Positions 51,551 to 60,227 are shown, numbered from the stretch's first letter. The stretch: DNA of 64,000 bases from Companilactobacillus tucceti DSM 20183 (GCF_001434665.1 NZ_AZDG01000005.1:31312-95311); one strand, 5' to 3'. Notes: generated by a model not told the origin, from the sequence alone. Program-made: numbers and translations.

Positions 51551-51608
51551 CAAAAAACGCATCTATTCATCTGCCGACGATAGCAAGTGAATGGATGCGT
51601 TTTTGTTT
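51551..51608 (+). terminator. Terminator after the MntR-type gene
   Basis: Stem AAAAACGCATCTATTCA / TGAATGGATGCGTTTTT with inner TCTGC/GCAAG continuation and a U run. Confidence 0.82.
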
Positions 51609-51673
51609 TAAAATTACTTTTTTAAATAAGTTTCAAGAGCTTCCTCGTTCCCTTTGCTTATTTAGTTGGAGTT

Positions 51674-52012
51674 TTACTTAAGAAGTTCGTCCATAGCTTC
51701 AAGGGCTGTTCCACCATAAACATAAGCTGGTCCACCGCTCATAAGAATTGCAGTATTAACAGCTTCAACAATTTCTTCTCTTGCTGCACCTGCTTCAATA
51801 GCATTGTTCAAATGATCTAAGATACAGCCTTCACAACGAATTGAAATTGCCACACATAAACACATCAATTCCTTGTTCTTATGCGAAATAGCACCATCTT
51901 CCAAAGCAGCGGCATGCATAGCTAAGAAGTCTTTTCCGACTTCACCAGATGCTTTAGTCAATGTTCCATAATTCTTCTTAATTGAATCTAAACGATCTTG
52001 ATACTTTGCCAT
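51674..52012 (-). CDS. Carboxymuconolactone decarboxylase / AhpD-like protein
   Basis: A 112-residue all-helical protein of the CMD superfamily. The redox motif CEGCILDHLNNAIEAGA carries the CxxC...H of AhpD-type peroxidase partners, not the decarboxylase residues, so a thiol antioxidant role is likely. GGAGG 9 bases before ATG. A cre-like sequence sits 40 bases upstream. Confidence 0.85.
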   Translation of the reverse strand: MAKYQDRLDSIKKNYGTLTKASGEVGKDFLAMHAAALEDGAISHKNKELMCLCVAISIRCEGCILDHLNNAIEAGAAREEIVEAVNTAILMSGGPAYVYGGTALEAMDELLK

Positions 52013-52051
52013 TCCCCTTTGCCTCCGAGTAGTTTTAAATTTCGGTTCTTA

Positions 52052-52065
52052 TGTTACCGCTTTCA
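52052..52065. promoter_or_regulatory. Candidate cre site upstream of the AhpD-like gene
   Basis: Reverse reading TGAAAGCGGTAACA agrees with the CcpA consensus except for one central base. Confidence 0.4.
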
Positions 52066-52144
52066 TATTAATAAAACAAAAACGTGAAAAATATAACATG
52101 TTAGTTATACTAGATGTAACAGAAACTTTTATTGGAGACTAAAA

Positions 52145-52666
52145 ATGTTAATTTTAGATGAAAACAAAGCAAACACTGATATGAATAGCATTGAACGGAT
52201 TTATAAAGATAGCTTTTCAAAAAGCGAGCGACTACCTTTATGGCTTTTTAAATCCAGAGTAAAAAAAGATTTTGTCAGATTGTTCAGCATATACAATGAA
52301 TCACAATGGGTAGGATTCACCTACGTTATTAGAAATAAGGATACTGCTCTTATTTTATATTTAGCAATCGATTCAAAATTTCAAGGCCAAGGATTCGGTG
52401 GAAAAGCATTAGAACAATTGACTAGAACGTTCCACAAAAAACATATCTGCCTAATGATACCCTCTTCCAATGACAATAAATATCGTCAATTTTATTTAGA
52501 CCATAAATTTGAAAAGTCAAATTTCATGTTAAAAGAATCAAACAAACTATACGACGTAATGCAATTTGGAGACAAGCTAACTGGAATGGAATTGACTGAA
52601 GCTATTGATAAATTTAACGGGCCTATCTTGAAATTACGATCCAGAACACAGGTTATTAAATTGTAA
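52145..52666 (+). CDS. GNAT family N-acetyltransferase
   Basis: A 173-residue GNAT fold with acetyl-CoA loop SKFQGQGFGGKALEQL (R/QxxGxG/A). Substrate unknown. TTGGAGA upstream of ATG; a promoter-like region with AT-rich sequence precedes it. Its stop codon is followed after six bases by repeat B2. Confidence 0.82.
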   Translation: MLILDENKANTDMNSIERIYKDSFSKSERLPLWLFKSRVKKDFVRLFSIYNESQWVGFTYVIRNKDTALILYLAIDSKFQGQGFGGKALEQLTRTFHKKHICLMIPSSNDNKYRQFYLDHKFEKSNFMLKESNKLYDVMQFGDKLTGMELTEAIDKFNGPILKLRSRTQVIKL

Positions 52667-52672
52667 AAAAAA

Positions 52673-52834
52673 GAGAGTATACCGACACATGGTCAGCTTT
52701 CGAGCATTAAGGCAAACAAGCCCATCAATCCGATTTTGGATTGATGGACTTGTTTGTTTTAAGCGGAAAAAGCTATGTGTTGGCACACGTTTATGCTGCA
52801 TGTTTAAAGGAAATAATAGTTTTGTCCCAAACTC
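52673..52834 (+). repeat. Palindromic intergenic repeat, subfamily B, copy B2
   Basis: Begins GAGAGTATACCGACACATGG six bases after the GNAT stop, in sense. Same order as B1: TTTCGAGCATTAAGG, hairpin arms CAAGCCCATCAATCC / GGATTGATGGACTTG around GATTTT, TTTAAGCGGAAAAAGC, closing arm ATGTGTTGG, CACACGTTTATGCTGCATG. The outer stem changed on both sides relative to B1 (CCGACACAT with ATGTGTTGG versus ACAAAACAT with ATGTTTTGT), so pairing is preserved. Confidence 0.88.
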
Positions 52835-52857
52835 TTTTCTAGTTTCTGAACTTTTAT

Positions 52858-52898
52858 AGACTAAACGTGTGGCAAACCGTCTTTTGTAACACTCTCTT
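52858..52898 (-). repeat. Palindromic intergenic repeat, deleted subfamily A copy A4
   Basis: Read on the minus strand, GAGAGTGTTACAAAAGACGG joins directly to GTTTGCCACACGTTTAGTCT: both ends of the A element without the long central palindrome. It starts 9 bases after the stop codon of the DUF975 gene and lies beside B2, as A2 lies beside B1. Confidence 0.75.
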
Positions 52899-52907
52899 AA
52901 ATTTAAA

Positions 52908-53693
52908 TTACTTAGCTTCAGTTATCTTTTCATAAAAAGCAGCTAAAGTAAGTTGTTCATAAGGATGTAACCAAATGGATAATAATTCAGAAGTCATAAG
53001 GTTAAGAATTTCCCAGAAGAAAAATTCAATTCCTAGCAGTAACAATGAGAACTTATACCCTCTCATCAAACGTGAACTACCACTAAAACTTTCAAATGCT
53101 GATCTTATTGACCATTTCCCAGACTCATTCAATCTGTCTTTAAAAACTAAGAAAATCTGAGAAAACATCAACATAAACCAAATCCCTGGAATTATATAAA
53201 TGGCTAAACCAGCTTCCACAAAGACACCTAAAATAACTAACAACATTATTACAGGAAAGAAATACTGTGAACTGAATACTTGTAAGCTTCCCTTTAATGC
53301 ATTGATCTGTGAATCAGGGTTTCTCATATAATCAACCAAAGCATATGAGATTCCAATACAGATCATAAAAAAGAATAATGTAAATGCATATATAGCTAGA
53401 TTAGTAGCTGGAGTCAATGTCAAAACATACTTTGAAGCTGCTTCTTGATTTGTCGACATTGTCTGCATGATCTTTGTCAACTTCTCAGTGGCTTCTTGTG
53501 TGTTATTTAGATTAATACCCAAGTTTGAAAACCACTGTGTATAAATCTGAACCATAAAGTACATTCCGATAAAACGCATAATGATAGGAAAAATATTTAA
53601 AGCAATATTCCCCTTGATGTCTTTACGAAATGTTTGTCGCGCTTGTTTTCTAACTTCAATAAGTGAAACTCTTTTATAATTAGCGTTATTCAT
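52908..53693 (-). CDS. DUF975 family membrane protein
   Basis: A 261-residue integral membrane protein with about six hydrophobic segments. The N-terminal basic RVSLIEVRKQARQTFRKDIKGN and the loop VDYMRNPDSQINALKGSLQVFSSQYFFPVIMLLVILG are typical of DUF975, common in lactobacilli and of unknown function. AGGGATATTA before ATG. Followed by repeat A4. Confidence 0.82.
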   Translation of the reverse strand: MNNANYKRVSLIEVRKQARQTFRKDIKGNIALNIFPIIMRFIGMYFMVQIYTQWFSNLGINLNNTQEATEKLTKIMQTMSTNQEAASKYVLTLTPATNLAIYAFTLFFFMICIGISYALVDYMRNPDSQINALKGSLQVFSSQYFFPVIMLLVILGVFVEAGLAIYIIPGIWFMLMFSQIFLVFKDRLNESGKWSIRSAFESFSGSSRLMRGYKFSLLLLGIEFFFWEILNLMTSELLSIWLHPYEQLTLAAFYEKITEAK

Positions 53694-53746
53694 TAATATC
53701 CCTCACAATAACGCCATTATATCAAAACTTATCTTATGAAACTAAT

Positions 53747-54676
53747 TTACTGTACACGAATTGATCCGTCAGTGGCGTTTACTTTTAATAAATTTTCAGA
53801 ATCTGGACTTGATTGATAGCTATTACCTTTATTTTCACCGAAGTAGTGAACACTATTAGCATTGAAATCTACCCCGTCCATTTTACCTGACTCAGATCTA
53901 AAGGTACTTTCATCAGTTAAAATATAATCATTTGTTCCCTTTATCGTTACGACTTGCAAACGAACATGGCCATCATCCATATTAATCGTTCCGCCATTTA
54001 ATTTTGAATTTGCAACTTTTAAATTAGAATCGCTCATCTTAAATTTGTAGTTATTCAAAGTACTATTTTCAATATCGACAATAGAATCATCATCTGCTTC
54101 AAAATTAAGATTATTGATCGTAGAATTCTTTATCTTAACGTATCCATCATCAAAGAAGAACTTGCTTCCTTTTTGTTCAGTTACCGTCACGTTATCTAAG
54201 TATATTGCTGCATCGTTACCCCAATACTTATTAGACTTAGTAAATTTCTTAATGGTCAAATTTCTAAGTCTGACGTTACCCTCAGATAAATTGACATGCA
54301 TTCTTTGTAAGCTTTCTTTCTTAGGCACCGTTATGATTACACGTTCGCCTCTACCAGCCCAATCAACAGCTGCTTTTCGTTTATGACCAGTTACCGTTAA
54401 AGTATCTTTTTCTACAGAATATGTAGGCTCTTGTAATTTATCACCTGATATATGGATTGAATACTTATCACCTTTTTCAATTCTTACAGAGACATTCTTA
54501 CCATTAACTTTTACTTTAGAAAATGATTTCAAATTGTTTGTTTCATCAACTTTTTGAGAGATCTTAAATCCATGGTCCCAAACTATCATTTGCAAACCGC
54601 CGGTAAGATATCCACCAACAAAGAGAATGGCACCTAAAACTAATAAATAAAATCCAGTTACAAAATACTTACGCAT
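53747..54676 (-). CDS. DUF4097 beta-strand repeat protein, membrane anchored
   Basis: A 309-residue protein with one N-terminal membrane helix (about 8-28) and an extracellular beta-helix-like DUF4097 domain (LDNVTVTEQKG, IKNSTINNLNFEADDDSIVDIENSTLNNYKF, repeating). This is the DUF4097/LiaX-like adhesin-type sensor associated with envelope stress. Its ATG overlaps the DUF1700 stop, completing the padR-DUF1700-DUF4097 operon. It may sense or respond to membrane-active antibiotics; this is inference. Confidence 0.82.
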   Translation of the reverse strand: MRKYFVTGFYLLVLGAILFVGGYLTGGLQMIVWDHGFKISQKVDETNNLKSFSKVKVNGKNVSVRIEKGDKYSIHISGDKLQEPTYSVEKDTLTVTGHKRKAAVDWAGRGERVIITVPKKESLQRMHVNLSEGNVRLRNLTIKKFTKSNKYWGNDAAIYLDNVTVTEQKGSKFFFDDGYVKIKNSTINNLNFEADDDSIVDIENSTLNNYKFKMSDSNLKVANSKLNGGTINMDDGHVRLQVVTIKGTNDYILTDESTFRSESGKMDGVDFNANSVHYFGENKGNSYQSSPDSENLLKVNATDGSIRVQ

Positions 54677-55332
54677 TATTTATTTTCCCCTTTCATTGGT
54701 GTATTTCTACCATAAAGAAGTTTCTTACCTAACCATCTAAAGAAAATAACAACTAAGTCAAATACCCAGCGTATCGCCGCTATAACGATTGGAATGACAA
54801 AGAAGTTTAGTCCCAAAATAACCAGACCGCTACCGATATAAAGGGCTGACGTTGCCAATGATTCAAATATTACCGACACTCCCATGAAAATGGCTCCAAT
54901 ACCGATAATCACTGACAATGCTAGTAGGAATAAGAATAGTAATATGAAAAATATTCCTAATCCAAAGAATAATGCCAAACATACGACTAATAAAATTGCG
55001 ATCGGAATAGCAATCGGCGAAGCCATTAGAGCTAATAGTATCAAAACGATCATTCCAAGATTTTTCTTAAATCTTTCATTATCAGTAATTCGACCGTTAT
55101 CCACATGTTGATAATTATCTTCAGACATTTTAATTGAATAATCTGCCAAGACTTTTCTAGCTAATTTTTTGGGTAATCCCAATTCATTGATTATTGCATC
55201 AGTAGTAGTCAAATTTGCATCAATCAAATATTCTCGATAAAATTCCAAAACATCGTTTTGTTCTGATTCATCGAGTGGATGTAAATAAACTTTTAATTCA
55301 TCGATATATTCATTTACAGCTTTATTCTCCAT
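54676..55332 (-). CDS. DUF1700 (HAAS) membrane protein
   Basis: A 218-residue protein: cytosolic HAAS domain at the N-terminus (NEYIDELKVYLHPLDESEQNDVLEFYREYLIDA, 6-38), then four hydrophobic segments rich in Ile/Leu/Ala. HAAS proteins pair with PadR regulators and DUF4097 proteins in Firmicutes. It overlaps padR by 11 bases and DUF4097 by one, so the three are coupled. Confidence 0.83.
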   Translation of the reverse strand: MENKAVNEYIDELKVYLHPLDESEQNDVLEFYREYLIDANLTTTDAIINELGLPKKLARKVLADYSIKMSEDNYQHVDNGRITDNERFKKNLGMIVLILLALMASPIAIPIAILLVVCLALFFGLGIFFILLFLFLLALSVIIGIGAIFMGVSVIFESLATSALYIGSGLVILGLNFFVIPIVIAAIRWVFDLVVIFFRWLGKKLLYGRNTPMKGENK

Positions 55333-55639
55333 CTTTATCCTCCAAAATTTTATCAGTTGCTTCTTTTAGTTGTGCCCAATCTTCTTTAATAGAAATCAGT
55401 TGTTCTTCACCTAGTTCGGTTATCTTATAATATCGACGATTTCTACCTTCATAGGCTTGATCGTAAGTTTCTAACCAACCTTCTTTTTTTAGACGGCGCA
55501 AAATCGGATACATTGTTGATTCTGAAATTGGAAATACCTTTTGAACTTCCTTGGTTATCGTATAACCGTAGTAGTCTTCTCTAGTAAGCAGAGCTAAGAC
55601 ACTTCCCTCCAAAATCTCAGTTGAGGCCTGAATTGTCAT
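55322..55639 (-). CDS. PadR family transcriptional regulator
   Basis: A 105-residue winged-helix regulator: GSVLALLTREDYYGYTITKEVQ, ISESTMYPILRRLKKEGWLETY and RRYYKITELG, the PadR-s1 pattern. The ATG at 55639 (after GAGGAG) is preferred; 18 upstream codons cross its operator. A near-perfect palindrome upstream suggests autorepression of padR-DUF1700-DUF4097. Confidence 0.9.
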   Translation of the reverse strand: MTIQASTEILEGSVLALLTREDYYGYTITKEVQKVFPISESTMYPILRRLKKEGWLETYDQAYEGRNRRYYKITELGEEQLISIKEDWAQLKEATDKILEDKDGE

Positions 55640-55657
55640 GTTATCTCCTCTTTCTAT

Positions 55658-55680
55658 AATACTATACGACGTATAATATT
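55658..55680. promoter_or_regulatory. Candidate PadR operator
   Basis: Inverted repeat AATACTATAC - GAC - GTATAATATT (10-base arms, one mismatch) located 19 bases upstream of the padR start codon. PadR proteins bind such dyads over their own promoter. Confidence 0.6.
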
Positions 55681-55738
55681 GATTAGTTACCAATATAGTA
55701 TATATTTATAACAATGTCAATTGAATATAAAAATATTC

Positions 55739-55767
55739 TTGACATTATATATCTTAGGTCGTACTAT
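55739..55767 (+). promoter_or_regulatory. Promoter of the amino-acid ABC operon leader
   Basis: TTGACA (55739-55744), 17-base spacer, TACTAT (55762-55767), upstream of the T-box. Confidence 0.7.
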
Positions 55768-55789
55768 AGTTTCAACATTTAAACAGTAC

Positions 55790-56034
55790 AAAAACGATGA
55801 CAGAAGAGTAGTTACTTTATCTGGTTCAGAGAGTCGACGGTGGTGTGAGTCGATACAGTAAGTAATGAAACACATCTGTAAGTTAAATAATTGAATCAAG
55901 TAGGTTATTTCGGTGGCGCCGTTATCGCTGAAGTTATTGTAACTTCGTGAGCTTAGTATCGCAAGGTATTAAGAAGCCAGAGGTGGTACCGCGTTAAATC
56001 GCCCTCTTAGTCGTAAGACTGAGAGGGCTTTTTT
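55790..56034 (+). promoter_or_regulatory. T-box riboswitch, candidate histidine specifier, first module
   Basis: A full T-box: Stem I from about 55799 with S-turn AGTA opposite GAA, then A-CAC-A, so the specifier is CAC (His). The T-box AGGTGGTACCGCG is at 55981-55993 and the first terminator (GCCCTCTTAGTC / GACTGAGAGGGC plus six U) ends at 56034. Histidine transporters under His T-boxes are known in lactic acid bacteria. The bulge base U does not match C73, but tRNA-His C73 pairs with G-1, so that position is less informative. Confidence 0.8.
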
Positions 56035-56134
56035 GTTACAATAACTTCACGAGGTTAGTGTTGTGAAACACTAACGAACTGAGGTGGAACCACGTCGCGA
56101 CGTCCTCTAGCATTTTGCTAGAGGACTTTTTTTG
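56035..56134 (+). promoter_or_regulatory. Second T-box antiterminator/terminator module without Stem I
   Basis: A second T-box sequence AGGTGGAACCACG (56082-56094) and a second terminator (GTCCTCTAGCA / TGCTAGAGGAC plus seven U, 56102-56133) follow the first with only about 60 bases between. No Stem I or specifier fits there. Positions 55933-55997 and 56037-56094 are alignable, so the Stem III plus antiterminator part was duplicated. Confidence 0.8.
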
Positions 56135-56154
56135 TACAGTCAGGGGGAAAGATC

Positions 56155-56805
56155 ATGCACTATATTTTAGAAATACTACCTTCGCTATTAAGCGGAACAG
56201 TAATGACACTCAAAGTTTTCTTTTGGACTTTGGTTTGTTCATTACCACTAGGTGTCCTGGTTTCACTGGGACGGAGTTCAAAATTTAAACCACTAAGCTG
56301 GTTGGTTTCATTTTACATTTGGGTAATGCGTGGTACTCCATTACTACTACAACTTATTTTTGTATTCTATGGATTACCAAACATGCCATTCTTCCATATC
56401 GTATTTGAAAGATATGATGCAGCACTTTTTGCATTCATCTTAAATTACACAGCATACTTCGCTGAAATATTCCGTGGAGGATTTGGAGCCATTAGTAAAG
56501 GACAATTTGAAGGCGCTAAAGTTCTAGGATTGAACTATTGGCAAACGATTCGAAAGATAATCGTTCCACAAGTTTTAAAAATCGTCTTACCTTCAATTGG
56601 TAACGAAGTTATTAACCTAGTTAAGGATTCATCATTAGTATATGTAATTGGATTAGGTGATCTATTAAGAGCCGGAAACATTGCCAGCTCACGTGATGTT
56701 ACTTTAGTTCCATTATTATTAGTAGGTGTTATTTACCTATTATTAACACTTGTCTGCACTTGGGTTTTACGTATTTTAGAGAAACACTTCAGTTATTATC
56801 GTTAA
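56155..56805 (+). CDS. Amino-acid ABC transporter permease
   Basis: A 216-residue HisM/GlnP-type permease with five to six membrane segments. The EAA loop GQFEGAKVLGLNYWQTIRKIIVPQVLKIVLPSIGNE contacts the ATPase. AGGGGG before ATG. First gene of a three-gene importer (permease, ATPase, binding protein) behind the tandem T-box; histidine is the likely substrate from the specifier, not from the protein sequence. Confidence 0.92.
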   Translation: MHYILEILPSLLSGTVMTLKVFFWTLVCSLPLGVLVSLGRSSKFKPLSWLVSFYIWVMRGTPLLLQLIFVFYGLPNMPFFHIVFERYDAALFAFILNYTAYFAEIFRGGFGAISKGQFEGAKVLGLNYWQTIRKIIVPQVLKIVLPSIGNEVINLVKDSSLVYVIGLGDLLRAGNIASSRDVTLVPLLLVGVIYLLLTLVCTWVLRILEKHFSYYR

Positions 56806-56823
56806 GATTTGGGAGGAATTTTT

Positions 56824-57462
56824 ATGCTAAAGCTAGAAAATATTACAAAAAGTTTTGAAGGAACTACTATTTTAAATAATTTAAATCTTGAAGTTAAAGA
56901 CAACGCTATTCTTAGTGTTGTTGGCCCATCAGGTGCCGGTAAAACAACTTTACTACGTTGTATCGCTGGATTAGAAAAAGCCGATTCAGGTAAATTCACA
57001 CTAGATGGAAATCCATTTGATCCTGCCGATGAGTCTTCTAAAGAGCGTGTCGTCGGCGTAGTATTTCAAGATTTCAATCTTTTCCCCCATTTGTCCGTTC
57101 TTCAAAACGTTGCTTTAGCTCCAGAAATGGTTCTAAAACAAGATAAAAAGACTTCCGAAGCTGCTGCTAAAAAATTACTTGATCAATTGGAGTTAACTAA
57201 TCACGCAGATCAGTTTCCATTTGAATTATCAGGTGGTCAAAAACAACGTGTAGCCATTGCTCGTGCTTTGGCTATGCAACCAAAGATCCTTTGTTATGAT
57301 GAACCAACATCAGCACTTGACCCTAGTTTAAGAGATGCCGTTGCCGAATTGATCCTAGGTCTTAAAAAGACTGGCATCACTCAAATAGTCGTTACCCACG
57401 ATCCCGATTTTGCTAAAAAAATTGCCGATCAATTACTCGAAGTAAAACCTATCAATAAATAA
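56824..57462 (+). CDS. Amino-acid ABC transporter ATP-binding protein
   Basis: A 212-residue polar amino-acid importer ATPase: Walker A GPSGAGKTT, signature LSGGQKQRVAIARAL, Walker B ILCYDEPTSALDPSL. Start at ATG 56824 (MLKLENITKSF) after GGGAGG; a TTG at 56809 is rejected. It lies 18 bases after the permease. Confidence 0.93.
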   Translation: MLKLENITKSFEGTTILNNLNLEVKDNAILSVVGPSGAGKTTLLRCIAGLEKADSGKFTLDGNPFDPADESSKERVVGVVFQDFNLFPHLSVLQNVALAPEMVLKQDKKTSEAAAKKLLDQLELTNHADQFPFELSGGQKQRVAIARALAMQPKILCYDEPTSALDPSLRDAVAELILGLKKTGITQIVVTHDPDFAKKIADQLLEVKPINK

Positions 57463-57482
57463 CTATCAAGGGGGATTAAATT

Positions 57483-58343
57483 ATGAAAAAGAAAATATTT
57501 GCACTGATTGCCCTCTTGGCTTGTTTCGTTACCATTTTGAGTGGTTGTCAAAGTAGCACTAGTTCTGAATCAGTTGCCAAACAGGCTAACACTGTTGATA
57601 CTTGGTCACACATCAAAAAACGTGGTCGAGTTATCATTGGATTAGACGATACTTTTGTCCCAATGGGCTTTCGCAAAAAAAATGGTGACTTAGTTGGATA
57701 TGATATTGATTTAGCTAAAGCTGTTTTCAAACAATATGGTATTAAAGTTGATTTTCAACCAATTGATTGGAATATGAAGGAAACCGAATTGCGTAATCGT
57801 ACTATTGATTTAATTTGGAATGGTTATACGATTACTCCTGCTCGCCAAAAGCAAATCGCATTCTCACGTCCTTACATGGCTAACCGTCAAATTCTAGTTA
57901 CTAAAAAGAAGCAAAATATTAATAGTTTTGCCGGTATGAAAGATAAAACCTTAGGTGTACAAACCAGTTCATCTGGAGCAAGTTTACTAGATGAGCACCC
58001 TAAGATGTTGAAAGATTACATCAAAAACCAATCACCTGTTATGTATGATTCATTCAACAACGCACTAATGGATCTTGACGCTAACAGAATTCAAGGTTTG
58101 TTGATCGATAGTGTTTATGCTGGATATTACATCAAACACGAAAAAGATCCCGATTCTTATCAAATGACAACTGGCGGCTTCGATGGTGAAGATTTCGCTG
58201 TTGGTATGAGAAAAGGCGATAAAACTATGAAGAGAAAAATTGATAATGCTTTTCAAAATTTATCTAATAATGGACAATTAAAGAAGATAAATGAGAAATG
58301 GTTTGGTACTGATGATAATTCATTAGTTAAACCTGAAAAGTAG
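57483..58343 (+). CDS. Amino-acid ABC transporter substrate-binding lipoprotein
   Basis: A 286-residue extracellular solute-binding protein, family 3. Lipobox LSGC places the lipidated Cys at residue 22; the mature domain has RGRVIIGLDDTFVPMGFRKK, GYDIDLAKAVF and LRNRTIDLIWNGYTITPARQ, the amino-acid ligand pocket signature. Twenty bases after the ATPase gene, with GGGGGA upstream. Repeat B3 starts right after its stop. Confidence 0.92.
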   Translation: MKKKIFALIALLACFVTILSGCQSSTSSESVAKQANTVDTWSHIKKRGRVIIGLDDTFVPMGFRKKNGDLVGYDIDLAKAVFKQYGIKVDFQPIDWNMKETELRNRTIDLIWNGYTITPARQKQIAFSRPYMANRQILVTKKKQNINSFAGMKDKTLGVQTSSSGASLLDEHPKMLKDYIKNQSPVMYDSFNNALMDLDANRIQGLLIDSVYAGYYIKHEKDPDSYQMTTGGFDGEDFAVGMRKGDKTMKRKIDNAFQNLSNNGQLKKINEKWFGTDDNSLVKPEK

Positions 58344-58454
58344 GTTTGCAGATATCGAGTATTAAGGCAAATGGCACCAGTAATCCGATTTTGGATTGCT
58401 GGTGCCATTGCTTTAAGCGGAAAAAGATGTGTATCATTGCACATTTACGCCGCC
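58344..58454 (+). repeat. Palindromic intergenic repeat, subfamily B, copy B3
   Basis: Starts at the stop codon of the binding protein in sense. Conserved parts: TCGAGTATTAAGGCAAA, loop GATTTT, CTTTAAGCGGAAAAAG, GCACATTTA. Hairpin arms here are ATGGCACCAGTAATCC / GGATTGCTGGTGCCAT, unlike B1 and B2 but complementary (one G-U). The outermost left end is diverged. Confidence 0.85.
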
Positions 58455-58585
58455 TATTCAAGTCATAATCTTCTATTTAATTTAGTTCCTTATTATCATA
58501 AATCGTTTTTGATTTCACAATTGAAATGAGTTACTATGAAAATGGTTACATAGATAATTATCTATACGTTTTGGGGGGATTTATT

Positions 58586-59626
58586 TTGGAAAAAACTAGT
58601 CAGAAACTATCTATTTTCGATCGTTACATGACTTGGTGGATCATTCTAGCTATGGTCATTGGTGTTGCAATTGGTTACTTTTGGCCTAACACCGCAAATG
58701 TGATCAATAGCATGTCGATTGGAACTACTTCTATTCCAATTGCTATTGGACTGATTTTAATGATGTATCCACCATTAACTAAAGTTAAATATGAAGAAAT
58801 GGGACATGTCTTCAAAGATTGGAAGACACTTATTATTTCCCTATTTCAAAACTGGGTCTTAGGTCCGATAGTTATGTTTGCTTTAGCTGTTATCTTTTTA
58901 CATAACTATCCAAGTTATATGACTGGGCTTATCATGATCGGATTAGCAAGATGTATCGCCATGGTTATTGTCTGGAGTGAGTTAGCTCAAGCTGACGGAG
59001 AATATACTGCCGGATTAGTTGCTTTTAACGCTATCTTTCAAATTGTCTTTTATTCATTCTTTGCCTACTTATTTATAACCGTCATACCTGGTTGGTTGGG
59101 ACTACAAACACATGTCGTCAACGTACCAATGTCATCAATTGCAAAAAGTGTTGCCATTTATCTTGGCATCCCCTTTCTTGCAGGTATAACTTCTCACTAC
59201 GCTTTGATTCACTTCAAAGGTAAACAATGGTTTGAAAATGTTTATGTACCAAAGATAAGTCGAATAACTTTTTGGGCTTTGATTTTTACTATTATTGTAA
59301 TGTTCTCTGTTAAAGGTGAAAAAGTAGTTCAACTTCCTATTGATGTTGTTAGAATCGCTATTCCCCTATTACTATATTTCTTAATTATGTTCTTTATTTC
59401 ATTTGGAATGGCTCATCATCGTGGAACAAGATACCCAATCGCCGCTTCTCTATCACTAACAGCAGCAAGTAATAACTTCGAGCTTGCCATTGCCGTTGCC
59501 GTAAGTGTCTTTGGTATAAGCTCTGGTGAAGCCTTTACCGCTGTTATCGGTCCACTTGTGGAAGTTCCTGTATTACTTAGTTTAGTTAATGTTGCTTTGA
59601 AGTACCGTAATCGTTTTAAAAGATAA
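58586..59626 (+). CDS. ACR3-family arsenite (metalloid) exporter
   Basis: A 346-residue membrane protein with about ten hydrophobic segments of the ACR3 (bile/arsenite/riboflavin transporter) superfamily: [51 protein letters not shown] and [18 protein letters not shown]3 proteins usually carry a conserved Cys in the fourth helix and here ARCIAMV supplies it. Start set at TTG 58586 after GGGGGG, since the upstream ATG at 58526 lacks a site. No arsR or arsC is adjacent. Confidence 0.88.
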   Translation: MEKTSQKLSIFDRYMTWWIILAMVIGVAIGYFWPNTANVINSMSIGTTSIPIAIGLILMMYPPLTKVKYEEMGHVFKDWKTLIISLFQNWVLGPIVMFALAVIFLHNYPSYMTGLIMIGLARCIAMVIVWSELAQADGEYTAGLVAFNAIFQIVFYSFFAYLFITVIPGWLGLQTHVVNVPMSSIAKSVAIYLGIPFLAGITSHYALIHFKGKQWFENVYVPKISRITFWALIFTIIVMFSVKGEKVVQLPIDVVRIAIPLLLYFLIMFFISFGMAHHRGTRYPIAASLSLTAASNNFELAIAVAVSVFGISSGEAFTAVIGPLVEVPVLLSLVNVALKYRNRFKR

Positions 59627-59656
59627 AGAGTTCAACAAAAAGCTTTTTTAAATATA

Positions 59657-59782
59657 CAGATTAAATGTGCGACAAAACATAGCTTTTTCCGCTTAAATCA
59701 AATAGTCCCAACAATCCAAAATCGGATTGCTGGGACTATTTGCCTTAATGCTCGAAAGCTGACCATGTTTTGTTACACTCTC
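59657..59782 (-). repeat. Palindromic intergenic repeat, subfamily B, copy B4
   Basis: On the minus strand GAGAGTGTAACAAAACATGG begins inside the TAG stop of the short SLAP gene. Then TTTCGAGCATTAAGG, hairpin arms AAATAGTCCCAGCAATCC / GGATTGTTGGGACTATTT around GATTTT, TTTAAGCGGAAAAAGC, ATGTTTTGT and CACATTTA. Arm sequence again differs from the other copies and remains paired. Confidence 0.88.
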
Positions 59783-60138
59783 TAATGTAATACTTCATCA
59801 CTTTCAACATAATTATTACTTACCCATTCGTTTGTAGAAACACGATAGTACCATCCACCATCTGCACCTCTTCTTTGCATATCAGTTAACCATGGAGTGC
59901 TATTTAGTAAAGCACGGTTAGTTACTCGTGAAACAGTGCTGTCTGCGTTAAACGAAACCATTGGTACAAAGCTTAGATTTGTATCCATATAGTTATAAAC
60001 ATGAATAACAGTACGTGAATAGTAAGTATAACCTGGATCATCAACATCGGCATTCACTGTAGTTGTACTTGCTCCAAGAACTGGAGTTACCAAAGATAGC
60101 ATTAATGACAATGACAAAAGTATCTTCTTTAACTTCAT
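59782..60138 (-). CDS. Short secreted SLAP-domain protein
   Basis: A 118-residue exported protein: signal peptide 1-31 (MKLKKILLSLSLMLSLVTPV..., cut near NADVDD) and one SLAP unit (SFNADSTVSRVTNRALLNSTPWLTDMQRRG...WYYRVSTNEWVSNNYV). No enzymatic domain, so it is a stand-alone wall-binding module. GGGGGA before ATG. Confidence 0.85.
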   Translation of the reverse strand: MKLKKILLSLSLMLSLVTPVLGASTTTVNADVDDPGYTYYSRTVIHVYNYMDTNLSFVPMVSFNADSTVSRVTNRALLNSTPWLTDMQRRGADGGWYYRVSTNEWVSNNYVESDEVLH

Positions 60139-60227
60139 AATATTAATCCCCCAAATATTTTTTACGATTTCAGTATATCAAATTATTTTCAACGAAACGT
60201 TTTTAATTTATTAAATATTCCATGATA

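Noticed and set aside
56035-56134. Second independent T-box
   Set aside because: There is no room for Stem I or a specifier; it is better read as a partial duplication of the first leader.
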